Positions 51,787 through 61,410 of a stretch of 64,000 bases of DNA are shown in pieces (positions within the stretch are counted from its first letter, which is position 1; the number at the start of each line of letters is the position of its first letter). The stretch covers positions 1-64,000 of the forward strand of contig NZ_LSSW01000024.1 in assembly GCF_001567565.1 (NCBI RefSeq), read 5' to 3'. The position numbers were made by a program, and so were the translations under genes. Origin of the DNA: Ectopseudomonas composti. GTDB lineage: Bacteria > Pseudomonadota > Gammaproteobacteria > Pseudomonadales > Pseudomonadaceae. The notes beneath the pieces are model-generated. The model did not search any database. It was not told where the DNA came from and saw nothing but the letters and a program-made list of their open reading frames with translations.

Positions 51787-51830
51787 AATCCGGGAAGAAT
51801 GCAGCCACCCCGGATTGCATCCGGGCTACG
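51776..51830. repeat. two inverted copies of the CCCGGAT/ATCCGGG repeat
   Basis: CCCGGAT-GAA-ATCCGGG (51778-51794) overlaps the mtaD stop codon; CCCGGAT-TGC-ATCCGGG followed by CTAC (51809-51829) is the opposite orientation. Same family as 5803-5823 and 55337-55358. A pair like this forms two hairpins and may end the mtaD transcript. Confidence 0.8.
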
Positions 51831-51948
51831 CTCTCGAAACGACTGCGACAAACTGACATACATTGAACGAATCCGCGCCGCCCCACGCCCGTTCTTAAAC
51901 TGGCAACATAGCGGCAGTACGCTTTCCACGCTTTGAATAGAGATGCTT

Positions 51949-52647
51949 ATGAGCAACGTCGACCGCGCCGAAATCGCCAAATTCGAGGCCCTGGCACACC
52001 GCTGGTGGGACCTTCAAAGCGAGTTCAAACCTCTGCACGACATCAACCCGCTGCGGGTCAACTGGATCGATGAGCGCGTCGGCCTCGCCGGCAAACGTGT
52101 GCTGGACGTCGGCTGCGGCGGCGGCATTCTCAGCGAAGCCATGGCCCAGCGGGGCGCCACCGTCATGGGCATCGACATGGGTGAGGCGCCGCTTTCGGTC
52201 GCGCAGTTGCACCAGCTGGAATCCGGCGTGGAAGTCGATTACCGGCAGATCACCGCCGAAGCCCTGGCCGAGGAAATGCCGGGCCAGTTCGATGTCGTCA
52301 CCTGCCTGGAGATGCTCGAGCACGTACCCGATCCGTCCTCGGTCATCCGCGCCTGCCACAAGCTGGTCAAGCCGGGTGGCCAGGTGTTCTTCTCCACCAT
52401 CAACCGCAACCCCAAGGCGTACCTGTTCGCCGTGATCGGCGCCGAATACATCCTGCGCCTGCTGCCACGCGGTACCCACGACTTCAAGAAGTTCATCCGC
52501 CCCTCCGAACTGGGCGCCTGGAGCCGCGCAGCCGGGCTGGAGGTCAAGGACATCATCGGCCTGACCTACAACCCGCTGACCAAGCACTACAAACTGGAAG
52601 CTGACGTCGACGTCAATTACATGATCCAGACGCTGCGCAAGGAGTAG
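51949..52647 (+). CDS. ubiG: Ubiquinone biosynthesis O-methyltransferase
   Basis: A 232-aa SAM-dependent class I methyltransferase performing both O-methylations of the ubiquinone ring. SAM motif I is [15 protein letters not shown] (51-65); [14 protein letters not shown] is a UbiG-typical segment. The start is [16 protein letters not shown] with GAG 6 nt upstream, rather than the ATG two codons before. It is followed after 5 bp by mupP, the same pairing as in other Pseudomonas. Confidence 0.96.
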   Translation: MSNVDRAEIAKFEALAHRWWDLQSEFKPLHDINPLRVNWIDERVGLAGKRVLDVGCGGGILSEAMAQRGATVMGIDMGEAPLSVAQLHQLESGVEVDYRQITAEALAEEMPGQFDVVTCLEMLEHVPDPSSVIRACHKLVKPGGQVFFSTINRNPKAYLFAVIGAEYILRLLPRGTHDFKKFIRPSELGAWSRAAGLEVKDIIGLTYNPLTKHYKLEADVDVNYMIQTLRKE

Positions 52648-52652
52648 CCCGC

Positions 52653-53324
52653 ATGCGTTTGAAAGCAGTTCTTTTCGACATGGACGGCACCCTGCTCGAC
52701 TCGGCGCCGGACTTCATCGCAATCACCCAGGCCATGCGCGCCGCCCGCGGCCTGCCGCCCCTGGCAGACAAGGCCATTCGTGACCAGGTATCCGGTGGCG
52801 CACGCGCCATGGTCGCCTGCGCCTTCGACGCAGCCCCGGACTCGGCAGCCTTCGAAGCCCTGCGCCAGGAGTTTCTGGAGCGCTACCAGCAACACTGCGC
52901 CGTGCTCACCCGCCCGTTCGACGGCATCGAAGCCCTGCTCGACGACATCGAACAGGCACGCCTGCTGTGGGGCGTTGCCACCAACAAGCCGCTGCGCTAC
53001 GCCGAACCGATCATGCAAGGCCTGAATCTGGCGGGGCGCTCGGCGGTACTGGTTTGCCCCGACCACGTCGAGCAGAGCAAACCGGCGCCGGACATGCTGC
53101 TGCTCGCCTGCCAGCAAATGGGAGTCAAACCCGAGGAAGTGCTGTTCATCGGCGACGATGCCCGCGATATAGAGTCCGGCCGCGCCGCCGGCTGCCGTAC
53201 TGCGGCGGTGACCTACGGCTATATCCACCCCGAAGACAACCCGCGCAACTGGGGCGCCGACGTGGTCGTCGACCAGCCCCAGGAGCTGCGCGCGATTCTC
53301 GACCGCGCCCTGTGCAGCTGCTGA
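52653..53324 (+). CDS. mupP: N-acetylmuramic acid 6-phosphate phosphatase (HAD family)
   Basis: A 223-aa HAD phosphatase with motif [11 protein letters not shown] (8-17; D9 nucleophile, D11), motif II near [11 protein letters not shown] in SKPAPDML and motif [13 protein letters not shown]. In Pseudomonas the gene after ubiG is MupP, which dephosphorylates MurNAc-6-P in peptidoglycan recycling; it is often labelled phosphoglycolate phosphatase. The assignment rests on synteny and overall sequence. Confidence 0.88.
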   Translation: MRLKAVLFDMDGTLLDSAPDFIAITQAMRAARGLPPLADKAIRDQVSGGARAMVACAFDAAPDSAAFEALRQEFLERYQQHCAVLTRPFDGIEALLDDIEQARLLWGVATNKPLRYAEPIMQGLNLAGRSAVLVCPDHVEQSKPAPDMLLLACQQMGVKPEEVLFIGDDARDIESGRAAGCRTAAVTYGYIHPEDNPRNWGADVVVDQPQELRAILDRALCSC

Positions 53325-53411
53325 AGGTATAAAGCGGGCGCCGCCCGTCGTCAGGCTATTTGGCGGGTCAGGCCCGCCGCACCAATCAATGCTCCCCGAA
53401 GGACCCAGAAC

Positions 53412-54152
53412 ATGTTCGATTACACCGCCCGCCCCGACCTGCTCAAGGATCGCGTCATCCTGATCACCGGTGCCGGCCGCGGTATCGGCGCCGCCGCCGC
53501 CAAGACTTTCGCCGCCCACGGCGCGACCGTGCTGCTGCTGGGCAAGACCGAAGCCAACCTGAGCCAGATTTATGACGAGATCGAGGCGGCCGGTCACCCG
53601 CAGCCGGTGGTGATCCCCTTCAATCTGGAAACCGCCCTGCCGCACCAGTACGACGAACTGGCGGTGCTGATCGAGAACGAATTCGGCCGCCTCGACGGCC
53701 TGCTGCACAACGCCTCGATCCTCGGCCCACGCACGCCGCTGGAGCAGCTGTCCGGCGATAACTTCATGCGCGTGATGCACATCAACGTCAACGCCATGTT
53801 CATGCTCAGCAGCACCCTGCTGCCGCTGCTCAAGCTCTCGGAGGATGCCTCCGTCGCCTTCACCTCCAGCAGCGTCGGGCGCAAGGGTCGCGCCTACTGG
53901 GGCGCCTACGCGGTATCGAAGTTTGCTACCGAGGGCCTGATGCAGGTCATGGCGGACGAGCTCGACGGCATCGCCAGCGTGCGCGCCAACAGCATCAATC
54001 CGGGGGCGACCCGCACGGCCATGCGCGCCCAGGCCTACCCAGGAGAGAACCCGGCTACGCGCCCGCTGCCCGAGGACATCATGCCGCTCTACCTCTACCT
54101 GATGGGCCCGGACAGCAAAGGCGTCAACGGCCAGGCATTCGACGCGCAATAG
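53412..54152 (+). CDS. YciK-type short-chain dehydrogenase/reductase
   Basis: A 246-aa SDR with cofactor motif TGAGRGIG (19-26), HNASIL (NAG-type), TSSSVGRKGRAYWGAYAVSK with the Tyr-x3-Lys pair near 166/170, and SINPGATRTAMR. It matches the YciK family found after ubiG-mupP in pseudomonads. The substrate is not known. An 87-bp leader rich in GC hairpins separates it from mupP. Confidence 0.92.
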   Translation: MFDYTARPDLLKDRVILITGAGRGIGAAAAKTFAAHGATVLLLGKTEANLSQIYDEIEAAGHPQPVVIPFNLETALPHQYDELAVLIENEFGRLDGLLHNASILGPRTPLEQLSGDNFMRVMHINVNAMFMLSSTLLPLLKLSEDASVAFTSSSVGRKGRAYWGAYAVSKFATEGLMQVMADELDGIASVRANSINPGATRTAMRAQAYPGENPATRPLPEDIMPLYLYLMGPDSKGVNGQAFDAQ

Positions 54153-54158
54153 GGCCCA

Positions 54159-54193
54159 TGCCATGGCCCGCTGGCAATCAACGGGCCATGGCA
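54159..54193 (+). terminator. strong hairpin after the SDR gene
   Basis: TGCCATGGCCCG (54159-54170) is the exact inverse of CGGGCCATGGCA (54182-54193), 11-nt loop, 7 bp after the stop codon. No T run follows, so it may be a stabilising or rho-linked end rather than an intrinsic terminator. Confidence 0.55.
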
Positions 54194-54395
54194 CGACAGA
54201 AATCCGCCGCGCCCCTTGCCGGGCGGCAGCACATTGCCAGTACCGCCGTCAGACAACCGGCAATCGCTTGCCGGCCCTCGCCCTTAAAGAACACCTAACA
54301 AACTGATTTAAAAGAGATTTTATCTATCTTGAACCACCTGGCATGAAATTCGCTCTAACCCTCTCGTCGCACCATCGCGCCAGAGGTTCAGCTCC

Positions 54396-55322
54396 ATGGT
54401 CCCCCCCAGCCAGTCCAACACCATCGATTTCGACGCTGCCAAATTGCAGCGTCTCGGCTTTACCGGCACGCGCAACCTGCCGCTCAAGCCTGCCAGCCTG
54501 GTCGAGCTGCGCCACCAACTGAGCCTGCAACTGCAGACCAGCCTGGACGTGGAACGGATCCTCACGCTGTTCTTTCGCGAAGTGCAGCGCCTGGTGCCAC
54601 TCGATGCATTGGCCTTCCAGCATCCGTCGCACGATCTGCGCCTAGAGCTGGGCGAGCGCGCCCCTCATTCGGCCGGCTACCGCCTGAGCCATGAGGGCGA
54701 ATACCTGGGCGAGCTGATTTTCCGCCGCAAGCAGCGCTTTGCCGAAGATGAACTGACCCAGCTGGAATCCTTGCTGGCCAGCCTGCTGTTCCCGCTGCGC
54801 AACGCCCTGCTCTACCGCACGGCCCTGCAAAGCGCGCTGCGCGACCCGTTGACCGATACCGGCAATCGCATCGCCATGGACCAAGTGCTGCAGCGCGAGG
54901 TGGATCTGGCCCGCCGCAACCTGCAACCCTTGTCGCTGCTGATGCTCGACATCGACCACTTCAAGAGCATCAACGACAACCACGGCCATGCGCTTGGCGA
55001 CGAGGTGCTGAAAGCGGTGGCCCAGACCCTGAAGAACCAGCTGCGTAACATCGACATGGTCTTTCGCTACGGTGGCGAGGAATTTCTGGTCATTCTCTCC
55101 GGCACCAACCGCGAAGGGGCGGCGCTGGTGGGCGAGCGCCTGCGCTTTGCAGTGATGGAGCTGCAATGCCTGGATGCCGGCCGACCCATCGAAGTATCCA
55201 TCAGCCTGGGCTGCTCCAGCCTGCTGCCGGGCGAGTCGAGCGAAAGCCTGTTGCGCCGCGCTGACAACGCGCTGTATGTCGCCAAGCGCGAAGGTCGCAA
55301 TCGCCTGTCCATGGCGGGCTGA
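54396..55322 (+). CDS. Diguanylate cyclase (GGDEF domain)
   Basis: A 308-aa protein with an N-terminal GAF-like sensing region (about 25-140) and a C-terminal GGDEF domain (about 150-305). The active site is GGEEF (about 225-229), preceded by LDIDHFKSINDNHGHALGDE. An RNID sequence five residues before GGEEF fits the RxxD inhibitory site for c-di-GMP. So it should be an active, product-inhibited cyclase. No signal peptide or membrane helix is seen, so it is cytoplasmic. Confidence 0.93.
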   Translation: MVPPSQSNTIDFDAAKLQRLGFTGTRNLPLKPASLVELRHQLSLQLQTSLDVERILTLFFREVQRLVPLDALAFQHPSHDLRLELGERAPHSAGYRLSHEGEYLGELIFRRKQRFAEDELTQLESLLASLLFPLRNALLYRTALQSALRDPLTDTGNRIAMDQVLQREVDLARRNLQPLSLLMLDIDHFKSINDNHGHALGDEVLKAVAQTLKNQLRNIDMVFRYGGEEFLVILSGTNREGAALVGERLRFAVMELQCLDAGRPIEVSISLGCSSLLPGESSESLLRRADNALYVAKREGRNRLSMAG

Positions 55323-55336
55323 AAAGCTGCTCTGCA

Positions 55337-55358
55337 TAGCCCGGATGCAAGTCGGGCC
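55337..55358. repeat. degenerate CCCGGAT repeat
   Basis: TAGCCCGGATGCAAGTCGGGCC, one base off the 5803 and 51809 units, directly before the terminator at 55365. Confidence 0.65.
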
Positions 55359-55364
55359 AGAATG

Positions 55365-55393
55365 AAAAAAGGGACTCCGCGGAGTCCCTTTTC
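55365..55393. terminator. bidirectional terminator between GGDEF and rluB genes
   Basis: The perfect palindrome GGGACTCCGCGGAGTCCC (55371-55388) is flanked by A6 and T4. It lies between convergent genes, so it can serve both. Confidence 0.93.
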
Positions 55394-55398
55394 GTTGC

Positions 55399-56565
55399 TC
55401 AGCGCTTGCGGCCGAAGCCAGGGCGCTGGCCGTCACCAGACGGCGGGCGCTTACCAGGCGTTGCCGGGCGTGGCTTGCGCGCCGGACGATCGGCCAGCTC
55501 AACGGCCGGACGCGGCTGGCGCTTCTTGACGTCACCCGGACGCTCCGCAATGGGTGCGCCACGACCATTCTCGCGACGCTCACCACCCTCTTTGCGCGGG
55601 CCACGTGGCGTACGCTGCTCGGCTTCCTCGCGGCGCGGAGCACGGCTCGGGCGAGCGTTTTCGGCGCCTGCCTCATCTTTCGCCGGACGCAATACACGCT
55701 TGCCACGCACTTCCACAGGCTTGGCCGACTTGCGCTGCAGGCGGTCGAGCTTTTCGCGCGTCTTTTCCTTCATCGCCGGCAGTGCCTGCGGAGTAAGGCC
55801 GACTTCGGCGCTGAGGATGTCGACTTCGCGCTGGTCCATTTCCCGCCAGCGGCCCATGGTCAGTTCGGATGTCAGGAACACCGGACCGAAACGCACGCGC
55901 TTCAGACGGCTCACTACCAAGCCCTGGGACTCCCACAGACGACGCACCTCACGGTTGCGCCCTTCCATGACCACGCAGTGATACCAGTGGTTGAAGCCTT
56001 CGCCACCGGGCGCTTCCTTGATGTCGGTGAACTTGGCCGGGCCATCTTCGAGCATCACGCCGGTCTTGAGGTTCTCCAGCATTTCCTCGGTCACCTCGCC
56101 GCGCACACGCACCGCGTATTCACGGTCCATCTGATAGGAGGGGTGCATCAGGCGGTTGGCCAGCTCACCATCGGTGGTGAACAGCAACAGGCCGGTGGTG
56201 TTGATGTCGAGGCGACCGATGTTGATCCAGCGCCCTTCTTTGGGACGCGGCAGGCGGTCGAATACGGTCGGGCGGCCTTCCGGGTCGTCACGGGTGCAGA
56301 TCTCGCCGTCCGGCTTGTTGTAGATCAGCACACGGCGTACCGAGCCGGTGATTTCTTCACGCTTGAGCAAGCGGCCATCGAGGGCGATGGCGTCGTTGGC
56401 ATCGACGCGCTGGCCCAGGGTCGCGGCAGCGCCATTGACCTTGACCCGCCCTTCGGCGATCCAGGTTTCGATTTCGCGGCGCGAAGCCAGCCCGAGACGG
56501 GCCAGGACTTTCTGCAGTTTCTCGCCTGCAGGACGCGGTTGTTCGTGCTCAGTCATCTTGGGCAC
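55399..56565 (-). CDS. rluB: 23S rRNA pseudouridine(2605) synthase
   Basis: A 388-aa RsuA/RluB-family enzyme. The S4 RNA-binding domain lies at about 14-60 ([19 protein letters not shown]), the catalytic segment [19 protein letters not shown] contains the nucleophilic Asp near 118, and [10 protein letters not shown] closes the core. A long basic, Arg/Pro/Gly-rich, probably disordered tail (about 260-388) is common in pseudomonad RluB. It modifies helix 93 of 23S rRNA. It lies near scpA/scpB, as in many gamma-proteobacteria. Confidence 0.95.
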   Translation of the reverse strand: MPKMTEHEQPRPAGEKLQKVLARLGLASRREIETWIAEGRVKVNGAAATLGQRVDANDAIALDGRLLKREEITGSVRRVLIYNKPDGEICTRDDPEGRPTVFDRLPRPKEGRWINIGRLDINTTGLLLFTTDGELANRLMHPSYQMDREYAVRVRGEVTEEMLENLKTGVMLEDGPAKFTDIKEAPGGEGFNHWYHCVVMEGRNREVRRLWESQGLVVSRLKRVRFGPVFLTSELTMGRWREMDQREVDILSAEVGLTPQALPAMKEKTREKLDRLQRKSAKPVEVRGKRVLRPAKDEAGAENARPSRAPRREEAEQRTPRGPRKEGGERRENGRGAPIAERPGDVKKRQPRPAVELADRPARKPRPATPGKRPPSGDGQRPGFGRKR

Positions 56566-56693
56566 CTCCCGGTGTAGTAAAGGATGATCGAAGGGCGCGC
56601 ATCATACGCACTACAGCGCTCTTAGGGTAGCCGAGGCTCGGCCAGGCGACAGCGAAAAGCGCAGAACGGCGCGCTTTACGAATTCCGGCGTAA

Positions 56694-56876
56694 TCAGAAC
56701 TTGCGCCGCCCGGTCGCCTCCAGCGCCAGCAGTCGCATATCGGCCTCGGCCAGCAGAAGCAGACGCTCGCCCTTGCCCAGGCGCTTCCAGCCCTTGATTT
56801 CCTGGCGACTGCGGCCGCAACCGAGACAAATGTCCTTCTCGAACTCACAGACCTTGATGCACGGGCTCTTGCTCAT
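56694..56876 (-). CDS. DUF1289 small cysteine-rich protein
   Basis: A 60-aa protein with SPCIKVCEFEKDICLGCGRS and a following EIKGW, the four-cysteine pattern of DUF1289 (probable metal site). The start ATG 56876 has AGGAG five bases upstream; the longer reading frame lacks a ribosome site. Function unknown. It stands between rluB and scpB on the same strand. Confidence 0.9.
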   Translation of the reverse strand: MSKSPCIKVCEFEKDICLGCGRSRQEIKGWKRLGKGERLLLLAEADMRLLALEATGRRKF

Positions 56877-56972
56877 GGGATCTCCTGAAACGGCAGGATC
56901 GGATGGGCGCAAGAATAAAGGCCGGGCAAGCGGCAGCGAGATTGAAGTATTCGATAAACGGCTTAAACGCGC

Positions 56973-57782
56973 TCAATGCAACGACTGATCGCCGTCCAGG
57001 TCGGCCAGGTCATCTTCGACTGCTTCATCAGACTCACCTGCCTCGTCTTCCTCGGCCAGGCGCAGGTCATCGAAATCGGTCTTGAGCCCTTGCTCCATGG
57101 TATCCAGCTCGGCCAGCAGGCTGCGGAAGCTGGTTTCCTCACGCGGCTCGACGGCCTCGCCATCTTCCTGCAACGCCAGATCGGCGCGCGCCTGCAGCCC
57201 AGCCGGCACCTCCGCCTCGTCGTCTAGCGCCAGTTCAGGCTCCGGTTCCAGCTCGCGCAAGGCGGCGAGCGGCGGCAGTTCGTCGAGGCTTTTCAGGTTG
57301 AAGTGATCGAGAAAGCCCTTGGTCGTGGCGAACATCGCCGGGCGCCCCGGCACGTCGCGATAGCCCACCACACGAATCCATTCACGCTCGAGCAGGGTCT
57401 TGGTGATGTTGCTGTTGACTGCAACGCCGCGCACATCCTCGATCTCGCCGCGCGTGATCGGCTGGCGGTAGGCGATCAGCGCCAGGGTTTCCAGCAAGGC
57501 GCGGGAATAACGCTGTGGGCGCTCCTCCCAGAGCCGGCCGACCCAGGGAGCGAAGCGCTCGCGCACCTGCAGGCGGTAGCCCGAGGCCACCTCTTTCAAC
57601 TCGAAGGCACGCCCCTCGCAGGATTGGCGCAGGACTTCCAGCGCGGCCTTGAACTGCTGCGGCTCGGGCCGCTCACCCTCTTCGAAGAGTTCGAAAAGGC
57701 GTTCGAGCGACTGTGCCTTGCCGGAAGCCAGTAAAAAGGCTTCGAGCAATTGGGCCAGGTCTTTGGGGTCGTTGAGGTTCAT
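56973..57782 (-). CDS. scpB: Segregation and condensation protein B
   Basis: A 269-aa protein with two winged-helix domains (about 5-165; LAQLLEAFLLASGKAQSLER, RGVAVNSNITKTLLEREWIR, GRPAMFATTKGFLDHFNLKS) and an acidic C-terminal tail from 180. It binds ScpA and assists the SMC/MksB-type condensin complex in chromosome organisation. The start overlaps the scpA stop by 4 bp. Confidence 0.95.
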   Translation of the reverse strand: MNLNDPKDLAQLLEAFLLASGKAQSLERLFELFEEGERPEPQQFKAALEVLRQSCEGRAFELKEVASGYRLQVRERFAPWVGRLWEERPQRYSRALLETLALIAYRQPITRGEIEDVRGVAVNSNITKTLLEREWIRVVGYRDVPGRPAMFATTKGFLDHFNLKSLDELPPLAALRELEPEPELALDDEAEVPAGLQARADLALQEDGEAVEPREETSFRSLLAELDTMEQGLKTDFDDLRLAEEDEAGESDEAVEDDLADLDGDQSLH

Positions 57783-58603
57783 TCGGCACGGGCTCGGACG
57801 TGAATGACGGCAAATGGCTCATTCTGCACCAGCTCGACCAGGGATTCCTTGATCAATTCGAGCACCGCCATGAAGGTCACGACCACACCAAGCCGCCCCT
57901 CCTCGGCCGCGAACAGTTCGACGAAAGGCACGAACGCTCCGCCTTTGAGACGCTCCAGCACCTCACTCATGCGCTCGCGGGTGGACAGGGCCTCACGGGT
58001 AACCTGGTGGCTTTCGAACATGTCGGCGCGGCGCAGCACTTCGGCCATCGACAGCAGCACTTCCTCCAGGCTGACGTCCGGCAGCAGCTTGCGCGCCCTG
58101 GCTTCGGGAGCATCGAGCCTGGGGACGGTGACGTCACGGCCGACGCGCGGAAGTTCGTCGATACCCTCGGCAGCCGCCTTGAAGCGCTCGTACTCCTGCA
58201 GGCGGCGAATCAACTCGGCGCGCGGGTCGTCCTCTTCTTCCTCAGCTTCGGCCGAGCGCGGCAGCAGCATGCGCGACTTGATCTCGGCAAGCATGGCGGC
58301 CATTACTAGGTATTCGGCAGCCAGTTCCAGACGTACCGAATGCATGAGCTCGACGTAGCCCATGTATTGCTTGGTGATCTCGGCGACCGGGATGTCGAGG
58401 ATGTCGATGTTCTGTTTGCGAATCAGATAGAGCAACAGATCCAACGGCCCCTCGAAGGCCTCGAGAAAGACCTCCAGCGCATCCGGGGGAATGTAGAGGT
58501 CCAGCGGCAGCTCGGTGACGGCCTCGCCATAGACCAGGGCGAACGGCAGCTCCTGCTGGGCACCGGCCTGGCTGTCGGCGGCTGGCGTGGCGGGCTCACT
58601 CAT
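57779..58603 (-). CDS. scpA: Segregation and condensation protein A (kleisin)
   Basis: A 274-aa kleisin. The N-terminal SMC-binding region has FEGPLDLLLYLIRKQNIDIL and PVAEITKQYMGYVELMH, the ScpA signature; the C-terminal winged helix has FMAVLELIKESLVELVQNEP. The start ATG 58603 follows AAGGAG at 9 nt; a TTG six codons upstream coincides with that Shine-Dalgarno and is rejected. It follows trpS after 14 bp. Confidence 0.95.
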   Translation of the reverse strand: MSEPATPAADSQAGAQQELPFALVYGEAVTELPLDLYIPPDALEVFLEAFEGPLDLLLYLIRKQNIDILDIPVAEITKQYMGYVELMHSVRLELAAEYLVMAAMLAEIKSRMLLPRSAEAEEEEDDPRAELIRRLQEYERFKAAAEGIDELPRVGRDVTVPRLDAPEARARKLLPDVSLEEVLLSMAEVLRRADMFESHQVTREALSTRERMSEVLERLKGGAFVPFVELFAAEEGRLGVVVTFMAVLELIKESLVELVQNEPFAVIHVRARAE

Positions 58604-58617
58604 CGACGGGCGCTCCT

Positions 58618-59832
58618 TCAACGATAATTTAGGCCCATGGCCAGACGCACTTCGGCCAGGGTTTCACGCGCCTCGTCACGCGCGTGCTCGGCGCCTTCGG
58701 CAAGGATGCTGCGCACCAGGTCCGGGCTGTCCTCGTAGTCGATGGCGCGCTGCTGCAGTGGTATCAGCTCGGCCTGCAGAGACGAGCACAGCACGCTCTT
58801 GCAATCGAGACAGCCAATCGAGGCGGCGCGACAGCCCTCGACCACCCAATGCAACTGCTCGTCGCTGGAATACAGCTGATGCAGCGGCCAGACCGGACAA
58901 CGCTGTGGCTCACCCGGATCGTCACGGTGCACCCGCGCCGGATCGGTGGGCATGCGCCGCAGTTTTTCCTCGATCTCGGCGTCGCTGTCGCGCAGGAATA
59001 TGGCGTTGCCGGTGGACTTGGCCATCTTCTGCCCATCCAGCCCCGGTACTCGCGAATACTCCGAGATCATCGGTTGTGGCTCAGCCAGGATCACCTTGCC
59101 GCCGCCTTCAAGGTAACCGTACAGACGTTCCTGATCACCCAGGGTGATGCTGGTCTGCTCCTTGAGCAGGGCGCGCGCCGTCTCCAGCGCCTGGGCATCA
59201 CCTTGCTCCTGGTAGGCCTTGCGCAGGTTGGAGTAGAGCTTGCCGACCTTCTTGCCCAACTTGCCGATGGCAGCTTCGGCCTTCAGTTCGAAATCCGGTT
59301 CGCTGCCATATAGGTGGTTGAACCGTCGCGCCACTTCGCGGGCAAATTCGATATGCGGGAGCTGATCGGCACCCACCGGCACTTGCCCGGCACGGTACAG
59401 CAGAATGTCCGCCGCCTGCAGCAGCGGGTAGCCGAGAAAGCCATAGGTGGAAAGGTCCTTGCCGCTCTGGCGCTCCTGCTGCTCCTTGTACGACGGCACA
59501 CGCTCCAGCCAGCTGAGCGGGCAGATCATCGACAGCAGCAGATGCAGCTCGGCATGCTCCGGCACCTGCGACTGCACGAACAGCGTCGCGGAGCTGGGGC
59601 TTACCCCTGCAGCCAGCCAATCCACCGCCACGTCCATGACGTGTTGGGAAAGCTGGCCGGCTTCAGCGTAGTCGGTGGTCAGTGCATGCCAGTCGACGAT
59701 GCAGAAGAAGCAGTCGTACTCGTGCTGCAACTTGACCCAGTTCTTCAGCACACCATGGTAGTGCCCGAGATGCAGACGACCGCTCGGACGCATCCCTGAT
59801 AGCACCCGACGCTCGGAGTCGTTAAAGCTCAA
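58618..59832 (-). CDS. trpS: Tryptophanyl-tRNA synthetase
   Basis: A 404-aa class I synthetase. The HIGH motif is RLHLGHYHG (19-27), KMSKS is KMAKST (about 268-273), and YPLLQAADILLYRA and PVGADQLPHIEF are the tryptophan-site segments. It is longer than E. coli TrpS because of an extended C-terminal part with CLDCK. The start is uncertain: the best fit is TTG at 59832 with GGAT about 10 nt upstream; the next option is a GTG nine codons in (VLSGMRPSG), which would still keep HLGH. Confidence 0.93.
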   Translation of the reverse strand: MSFNDSERRVLSGMRPSGRLHLGHYHGVLKNWVKLQHEYDCFFCIVDWHALTTDYAEAGQLSQHVMDVAVDWLAAGVSPSSATLFVQSQVPEHAELHLLLSMICPLSWLERVPSYKEQQERQSGKDLSTYGFLGYPLLQAADILLYRAGQVPVGADQLPHIEFAREVARRFNHLYGSEPDFELKAEAAIGKLGKKVGKLYSNLRKAYQEQGDAQALETARALLKEQTSITLGDQERLYGYLEGGGKVILAEPQPMISEYSRVPGLDGQKMAKSTGNAIFLRDSDAEIEEKLRRMPTDPARVHRDDPGEPQRCPVWPLHQLYSSDEQLHWVVEGCRAASIGCLDCKSVLCSSLQAELIPLQQRAIDYEDSPDLVRSILAEGAEHARDEARETLAEVRLAMGLNYR

Positions 59833-59903
59833 ACCGTTCTATCCATAATCCAGACAAGATCGCGGAGTATAGGGTAGCCGCAGCCACAACGGAAAACGCT
59901 GCG

Positions 59904-60530
59904 TCAGAGATCGTTGAAGGGCGTCGGGTCGCCGCAACCGACGCGCACGACTTCAGGGCTTTCGTCAGCTAGATTGACCACGGTAGAGGCCTCCAGCCCG
60001 CCAAAGCCACCATCGATGATCAGGTCGACGTGATGCTCGAGGATCTGGCGCATTTCATAGGGGTCGGACATCGGCAGCTCATCGCCCGGCATGATCAGGC
60101 TGACGCTCATCAACGGCTCGCCCAACTGCTCCAGCAACGCCAGGGCGATGGGATGACTGGGAATGCGGATGCCGATGGTGCGACGCTTGGGGTGCAGCAG
60201 CATGCGCGGCACCTCGCGAGTGGCGTTGAGGATGAAGGTGTAGGGCCCCGGGGTGTGATTCTTCAGCAGGCGAAAGGAGGCGGTGTCGACCTTGGCGAAT
60301 AGGCCGATCTGCGAAAGGTCGCGGCAAACCAGGGTGAAGTTGTGCTTGTCGTCGAGCTGACGCAAACGGCGAATGCGCTCTACCGCATTCTTGTCGCCGA
60401 TGGCGCAGCCCAGTGCGTACGAGGAATCGGTGGGATAAACCACCACACCGCCGCTGCGAATGATTTCCACGGCCTGTTTGATCAGGCGTGCCTGTGGGTT
60501 TTCCGGATGAATCTGGAAAAATTGACTCAC
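59904..60530 (-). CDS. yciO: YrdC/Sua5-domain protein, YciO type
   Basis: A 208-aa protein with the YrdC fold: VVYPTDSSYALGCAIGDKNA, RLRQLDDKHNFTLVCRD, TPGPYTFIL and RRTIGIRIPSHP. YciO is a paralogue of the TsaC/Sua5 threonylcarbamoyl-AMP synthases with much weaker or other activity. The start is GTG 60530 (VSQFFQIHPENPQ) with GGAG 5 nt before; the ATG 14 codons upstream overlaps the PHP gene end without a ribosome site. It is coupled to the PHP gene. Confidence 0.92.
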   Translation of the reverse strand: MSQFFQIHPENPQARLIKQAVEIIRSGGVVVYPTDSSYALGCAIGDKNAVERIRRLRQLDDKHNFTLVCRDLSQIGLFAKVDTASFRLLKNHTPGPYTFILNATREVPRMLLHPKRRTIGIRIPSHPIALALLEQLGEPLMSVSLIMPGDELPMSDPYEMRQILEHHVDLIIDGGFGGLEASTVVNLADESPEVVRVGCGDPTPFNDL

Positions 60531-60543
60531 ACTTGCTCCCTGC

Positions 60544-61410
60544 TCATGAAGTGACAGCGGATGGCTGTTCATGTTCGAAGCGCTCCCAGAGCGCGGTCAG
60601 GTCATCGGGCAAAGGCCGGTACATGCCCAGCTCGGACCAGTCGCCCGGCGCATGGAAATCGCTGCCGACACTGGCCATCAAGCCGAACTCACGCGCCAGA
60701 ATCGCCAGGCCTCCGACTTGTTCGGCCGGCTGCATGCCATTGACCACTTCCAGGGCATGGCCACCGGCCGCCGCGAATTCGGCCACCAGGCGTCGACGCT
60801 TACTGCGAGTAAAGTCGTACTGCCACGGATGCGCCAGGCTGATCCAGGCGCGGGCCGAACGCAAGGTGGCAATGGTTTCTTCCAGCATAGGCCAATGCTG
60901 CTTGACGTCGCCCAACTTGCCCGAGCCCAGCCACTTGCGAAATGCCTCGGCACGATCACGCACATGACCGGCACGCACGAGAAACTCGGCGAAGTGCGGC
61001 CGCGCCGGCGCGTTACCGCTGTCACCGAGTTCCTGCTGGACGGCTCGCGCGCCCTCCAGCGCCCCCGGCATGCCTTTGGCCGCCAGCCGGCGATCGATCT
61101 CCTCGGCACGCTGCCAGCGCCCGTGATGCAGCGCCTCGATGGCCGCTCGCAGCGCCGGGGCGTCGCGCTCGAAGGCATAGCCCAATACATGAATGGTCGC
61201 CCCACCCCAGGTACAGGACAACTCGATGCCATTGACCAACTGCATACCCAACGGCTCGGCAGCACGGTGCGCCTCATCGAGGCCTTCCAGGGTGTCGTGA
61301 TCGGTCAGTGCCAGCAGCCGCACACCCCGCTCATACGCCCGTCCCACCAGTACGGAGGGGGCCAGGGCGCCATCGGAGGCGGTGCTGTGGCAGTGCAAAT
61401 CGACAATCAT
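60544..61410 (-). CDS. PHP-domain phosphoesterase (YciV/RNase AM type)
   Basis: A 288-aa PHP-family metal hydrolase. The first metal motif is DLHCHSTASDGAL (4-16), followed by LALTDHDTLEGL, GIELSCTWGG, SLAHPWQYDFT and SVGSDFHAPGDW, the full PHP ligand set. Homologues (E. coli YciV, now RNase AM; also 3',5'-nucleoside bisphosphate phosphatases) trim RNA 5' ends and act on pAp. The start MIVDLHCHS is the family start; 37 more codons upstream are not conserved. The order PHP-yciO-trpS-scpA is typical of pseudomonads. Confidence 0.92.
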   Translation of the reverse strand: MIVDLHCHSTASDGALAPSVLVGRAYERGVRLLALTDHDTLEGLDEAHRAAEPLGMQLVNGIELSCTWGGATIHVLGYAFERDAPALRAAIEALHHGRWQRAEEIDRRLAAKGMPGALEGARAVQQELGDSGNAPARPHFAEFLVRAGHVRDRAEAFRKWLGSGKLGDVKQHWPMLEETIATLRSARAWISLAHPWQYDFTRSKRRRLVAEFAAAGGHALEVVNGMQPAEQVGGLAILAREFGLMASVGSDFHAPGDWSELGMYRPLPDDLTALWERFEHEQPSAVTS

